Shown piece after piece: positions 7,229 through 10,258 of a DNA stretch of 10,258 bases; position 1 is the first letter of the stretch; each line of letters opens with the position of its first letter. Under the pieces are notes generated by a model. The model saw only the letters and a list, made by a program, of their open reading frames with translations, had not been told where the DNA came from and ran no database searches. The position numbers were made by a program, and so were the translations under genes. This stretch comes from an uncultured Helcococcus sp. GTDB lineage: Bacteria > Bacillota > Clostridia > Tissierellales > Peptoniphilaceae. Where the stretch lies: assembly GCA_947253305.1 (NCBI GenBank), contig CAMXYZ010000032.1, positions 1 through 10,258 of the forward strand, written 5' to 3'.

Positions 7229-8968
7229 ATGGATAATTCAGAAGAAATAAAATCAATAAAATTTAAGAAATTTATGGAAGTTTTAGGAGTATTAAATATT
7301 AAGAAGTCATTAATATTTTATACCCTTTTAACATCTATTATAGGAACGCTTGGAGTATTATCAGTACCACTTATCACACAATCATTTATAGATGGTCTCG
7401 ATATTACAAATATTTCTATAACTATAATAATAGGATTTGCTATAGTAATCATTTTAAGTGCAGTATTATTAGGTGTATCCTATTATTTACAAGCGACAAT
7501 TGGTGAAATTATAGTTAAGCAATTGAGAGAAAAACTTTGGGTAAAATTATTAAATCTTCCTGTTGAATATTATGATAATGTCAAATCAGGACATCTTACA
7601 AGTAGACTTGTAAATGACACCTTACAAGTGAAATATTTAATAAGCTCACATATGCCGCAAATGTTTTCTGGCTTGATCTCTGTTATTGGATCAGTAGTTA
7701 TATTATTTGTTCTTGATTCAAGCATGACATTCTTAATGTTTATAGTGGCACCAGTAGCTGTTGCAATTATTATCCCACTTGGAAATAGAATGGGGAAGTT
7801 TTCAAGAAAGCTACAGGCAGAAACCGCTATATTTACTGCTAACACACAAGAAACATTAAGTGAAATAAGACTCATGAAGTCTTCAAATGCGGAAGAGTTT
7901 GAATTCAATAGAGGTCAAAAAGATATGTCTAGACTTTACGATACTGGACTAAAAGTAGCTTCAATAGAGGCTGTACTTTCACCTTTAATGATAGTCATAT
8001 TATTACTAGCGGTAATGATAATACTTGGATATGGTGGATATAGAGTGGCAAATGATACACTTTCAATTGGTACTTTAATTGCATTCTTACTATATCTACT
8101 ACAAATTATTCAACCATTAACACTATTTGCTACATTCTTTACTGAATACAAAAAAGCTTTAGCATCAACTGAAAGAATTAATTATATTTTAGAATTAGAA
8201 GATGAAATTGATGAAGGTGAAAATAAAGAGGTCGAATTTAAATCCATACAATTTAAAAATGTATTTTTCTCATATGAAGATGATAATTATGTATTACGCG
8301 ATATTAGTTTTGATGCGAAACCAAATAAGAAAATAGCTTTCGTAGGACCTAGTGGGAGTGGTAAAACAACAATATTCTCGCTAATACTTAGATTCTATGA
8401 CATTGATAGCGGAGAAATAACTGTAGATAATATAAATGTAAAAGATATACCTTTAGAAGATTTAAGACATAATATTGGAATAGTTTCACAAGAATCTCCA
8501 TTAATATCAGGAACTATTTTGGATAATATTGTATATGGAATGGAAAAAGGCTCATATACAGATAAAGATATAGATAGAGCACTAGAGAGAGCCTATGCTA
8601 AGAAATTTGTAAGTAGATTAGAAAATGGAATATATACGGAAGTTGGAGAAAGAGGAACAAGATTAAGTGGCGGTCAAAAGCAAAGAATTGCAATCGCTAG
8701 AGCCTTTTTAAGAAATCCAAAACTTTTATTACTAGATGAAGCCACAGCAAGCCTAGATTCACAATCTGAAAAACATGTGCAAGATGCTCTAGATAGATTG
8801 ATGGAAGGTAGAACTGTTTTACTAATCGCTCATAGATTAAGTACTATAATGAATTCCGATCAAATATTTTTCTTAGAAAACGGGAAAATAACAGGATCAG
8901 GAACTCATGAAGAATTGTTAAAAGAACACGAAATGTACCAAATATTTACAAAGCATCAAATAAAATAA
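7229..8968 (+). CDS. ABC exporter half-transporter with full consensus ATPase (BmrA/LmrA-like, probably homodimeric)
   Basis: The protein is 579 aa, with about six membrane helices (near 27-55, 62-88, 145-163, 166-186, 247-270 and 278-303) followed by an ATPase domain from about 337. Walker A is GPSGSGKTT (373-381), the Q-loop glutamine is Q421 (VSQESPLISGT), the signature is an intact LSGGQ (479-483), Walker B is LLLLDEATASLD with D503 and the catalytic E504, and the H-loop has H535. Because both the signature and the catalytic Glu are intact, it can work as a homodimer, unlike the two subunits upstream. Length and motifs match the multidrug exporters BmrA and LmrA; lipid or peptide export cannot be excluded. 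The start at 7229 has GGAGAG (7215-7220) eight bases upstream. An in-frame ATG at 7196 would add 11 residues but lies in the palindrome and has no ribosome site. It is preceded by a terminator, so it belongs to a new unit, and is probably co-transcribed with the hydrolase that follows. Confidence 0.9.
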   Translation: MDNSEEIKSIKFKKFMEVLGVLNIKKSLIFYTLLTSIIGTLGVLSVPLITQSFIDGLDITNISITIIIGFAIVIILSAVLLGVSYYLQATIGEIIVKQLREKLWVKLLNLPVEYYDNVKSGHLTSRLVNDTLQVKYLISSHMPQMFSGLISVIGSVVILFVLDSSMTFLMFIVAPVAVAIIIPLGNRMGKFSRKLQAETAIFTANTQETLSEIRLMKSSNAEEFEFNRGQKDMSRLYDTGLKVASIEAVLSPLMIVILLLAVMIILGYGGYRVANDTLSIGTLIAFLLYLLQIIQPLTLFATFFTEYKKALASTERINYILELEDEIDEGENKEVEFKSIQFKNVFFSYEDDNYVLRDISFDAKPNKKIAFVGPSGSGKTTIFSLILRFYDIDSGEITVDNINVKDIPLEDLRHNIGIVSQESPLISGTILDNIVYGMEKGSYTDKDIDRALERAYAKKFVSRLENGIYTEVGERGTRLSGGQKQRIAIARAFLRNPKLLLLDEATASLDSQSEKHVQDALDRLMEGRTVLLIAHRLSTIMNSDQIFFLENGKITGSGTHEELLKEHEMYQIFTKHQIK

Positions 8969-8995
8969 TATTATGAGTTATTTCATGAATTATTT
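8963..8995 (+). other. Weak imperfect hairpin between the exporter and hydrolase genes
   Basis: AAATAAT (8963-8969) can pair with ATTATTT (8989-8995), with an inner ATGA/TCAT pair and mismatches between. It overlaps the exporter stop codon and has no T-run, so it is more likely an RNA-processing or neutral element than a terminator. The 64-nt gap otherwise shows only the AAGGAG ribosome site at 9018-9023. Confidence 0.2.
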
Positions 8996-9032
8996 AGAAG
9001 ATTTTAAATTATTTGCGAAGGAGATTATGTAA

Positions 9033-10064
9033 ATGGAGAGAGTTGGAAAGGTAATTTTATATATAGTAGTTCTTATATTAGCAATAGGCCTACTTATATT
9101 CGGTGCTAGAACCTATAACGATTTTAAATTTGAAATTAAAGATTCTAATATTGCTGAATTTTATAAAGATGTTACAAATATAGATCTTTATCCAAAAAGT
9201 GTAGATGGCGTAGATATTAAATACGTAGACTCTAAAGCTATGCAAGGTTTTCATTTTATTCCTAATAATAAACTACATAATGGAGTTGTAATATGCTATG
9301 GTGGATCAGAAGGAAGTCCAAATTTTGAAGAAGCACAAAGATTAGCGGAAGAAGGATATGAAACATTAGCGGTATTTTTGTTTGGAATGAAGCACCAGCC
9401 TAAGACATTAGTAAGAGTTCCGTTAGAACAATTTGAAGATGTATTAAATTATGTAGATGAAAACATTCCAGGTAATGGACCGATTACAGTATTGGGAGCT
9501 TCAAAAGGAGCCGAATATGCTTTGAACCTAGCGGGAAAATATGACAGAATATCCAATCTAATTTTAAAAGCTCCATCAGCATATAATTTTTCAGGATTAG
9601 ATTTTGATAATTATGGTTCATCATGGACTTGGGAACGTAAAGAATTACCATATATTGATATAAAAAAATCATCATTTCCAAACTTCATAAAAAATGTATT
9701 AATACCGATGATTGTCAAATCACCAGTTCAATTCAAAGAAACCTATAGTACTGCTATAGATAAAGATTTTGAAAGCTACACAAAATTAATTCCTGTAAAA
9801 GAATTAAAAACAAATATTTTATTAATTGCTGGTGAAGATGATAAAATGTGGGATAGCGCAGGAATGGCAAATATTATAAAATTACAAAATGATAATGTAA
9901 AAATTGCTAAATATAAAGGGGCTGGACATATTTTTGCAGGTGATGGAATATTAAACACAGTAGATATGAGAATGAAAGTTGGAGGAACATTAGAAGCTAA
10001 CAACGAAGCTGCAGAGGAAAGTAATAAAGAAATAGATGATTTCTTAAGACAATATCATAATTAG
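9033..10064 (+). CDS. Membrane-anchored alpha/beta hydrolase, BAAT C-terminal/acyl-CoA thioester hydrolase family
   Basis: The protein is 343 aa. Residues 6-26 form one hydrophobic helix with a short basic N-terminus, and there is no lipobox, so the rest is predicted to be anchored facing outside. The alpha/beta hydrolase core starts near residue 60: the oxyanion-side strand and loop VVICYGGSEGS (85-95), nucleophile elbow GASKGAE with S157, GEDDKMW with D269/D270 as the likely catalytic acid, and GAGH with H299. The GxSKGAE and GEDDxxW motifs are those of the BAAT C-terminal family (bile-acid CoA:amino acid acyltransferases and acyl-CoA thioesterases). In bacteria these proteins are diverse and often act on other esters, amides or thioesters. 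The lid region 183-235 is aromatic-rich. AAGGAG (9018-9023) lies nine bases before the ATG. It follows an ABC exporter by 64 nt with no clear terminator between, so a shared transcript is likely. The substrate is unknown; CoA thioesters are unlikely if the domain is really outside. Confidence 0.82.
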   Translation: MERVGKVILYIVVLILAIGLLIFGARTYNDFKFEIKDSNIAEFYKDVTNIDLYPKSVDGVDIKYVDSKAMQGFHFIPNNKLHNGVVICYGGSEGSPNFEEAQRLAEEGYETLAVFLFGMKHQPKTLVRVPLEQFEDVLNYVDENIPGNGPITVLGASKGAEYALNLAGKYDRISNLILKAPSAYNFSGLDFDNYGSSWTWERKELPYIDIKKSSFPNFIKNVLIPMIVKSPVQFKETYSTAIDKDFESYTKLIPVKELKTNILLIAGEDDKMWDSAGMANIIKLQNDNVKIAKYKGAGHIFAGDGILNTVDMRMKVGGTLEANNEAAEESNKEIDDFLRQYHN

Positions 10065-10077
10065 AATAGAAAACTAT

Positions 10078-10108
10078 GAGTTCGAATCCTTTAGATTTGA
10101 GCTCTTTT
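10078..10108 (+). terminator. Rho-independent terminator after the hydrolase gene
   Basis: GAGTTCGAATC (10078-10088) pairs over all 11 positions, two of them G-U, with GATTTGAGCTC (10094-10104) around the five-base loop CTTTA. TTTT and a further T-rich stretch follow. It lies 14 nt after the hydrolase stop codon and closes the exporter-hydrolase unit. Confidence 0.88.
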
Positions 10109-10192
10109 GTATTTTAAATATGCTTAATAAGCAAATGAAAATTTTTTAACGAAAACTATATAAATAACTAATAAAAAATTAAACTTTAAGTA

Positions 10193-10220
10193 TTGCAATT
10201 CTAGATTTGTTTGCTATAAT
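10193..10220 (+). promoter_or_regulatory. Strong promoter reading out of the right edge
   Basis: TTGCAA (10193-10198), a 16-nt spacer, then TATAAT (10215-10220) with TG at 10212-10213, an extended -10. Transcription would start near 10227, so a gene or leader RNA should begin just beyond the window. The stretch 10109-10192 is AT-rich and holds only a short palindrome, TGCTTAATAAGCA (10121-10133); no coding frame is seen there. Confidence 0.7.
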
Positions 10221-10258
10221 TATATTATTGTTTAGTATATTAATATAAAATTTTACAA

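Noticed and set aside
10078..10088. GAGTTCGAATC resembles a tRNA T-loop
   Set aside because: No acceptor, D or anticodon arms are present around it; it is the left arm of a perfect terminator hairpin.

Overview
The window is AT-rich DNA with dense gene packing, AGA/TTA-dominated codon use and purine-rich Shine-Dalgarno sites. This points to a low-GC Gram-positive (Firmicutes-type) bacterium. The gene set would fit an anaerobic coccus of the Tissierellia/Peptoniphilaceae type, but the genus is a guess and nothing in the sequence proves it. I see no tRNA, rRNA, CRISPR array, insertion sequence or phage gene.

Layout. At the left edge, on the minus strand, is the 5' end of a lipoprotein gene that runs off the window; it has a TTG start and a clear lipobox. 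Next, also minus, is a DEDD-type RNase H-like exonuclease of the YprB kind. A short divergent promoter region of about 60 bp separates it from a rightward transcription unit. That unit holds a NifS/IscS-type cysteine desulfurase, ThiI (tRNA 4-thiouridine synthesis) and the two subunits of a heterodimeric ABC exporter. The spacings are a 4-nt overlap, a 16-nt gap and an 8-nt overlap, and a strong nested hairpin terminator closes the unit at about 7091-7140.

A second rightward unit follows: a third ABC exporter with a full consensus ATPase site, probably homodimeric like BmrA/LmrA, and then a membrane-anchored alpha/beta hydrolase of the BAAT C-terminal/acyl-CoA thioester hydrolase family. It ends at a clear terminator at 10078-10108. 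An 18-bp perfect palindrome, ATGATAATATATTATCAT, lies just before the exporter's ribosome binding site and is a candidate operator. At the right edge a strong promoter (TTGCAA, 16 nt, TATAAT with an extended TG) fires out of the window.

How the genes fit together. The desulfurase and ThiI form a known functional pair: the desulfurase supplies persulfide sulfur that ThiI puts into tRNA. The heterodimeric exporter has one canonical and one degenerate ATP site, split between its subunits as in BmrC/BmrD-type pumps; its substrate cannot be read from sequence. The second exporter and the hydrolase are probably co-transcribed. The hydrolase is predicted to face outwards, so it may act on extracellular or exported compounds rather than on CoA esters. 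No clearly new system is evident. The best leads are the palindromic operator, the exporter-hydrolase pair and the linkage of tRNA thiolation genes to a drug-type exporter.
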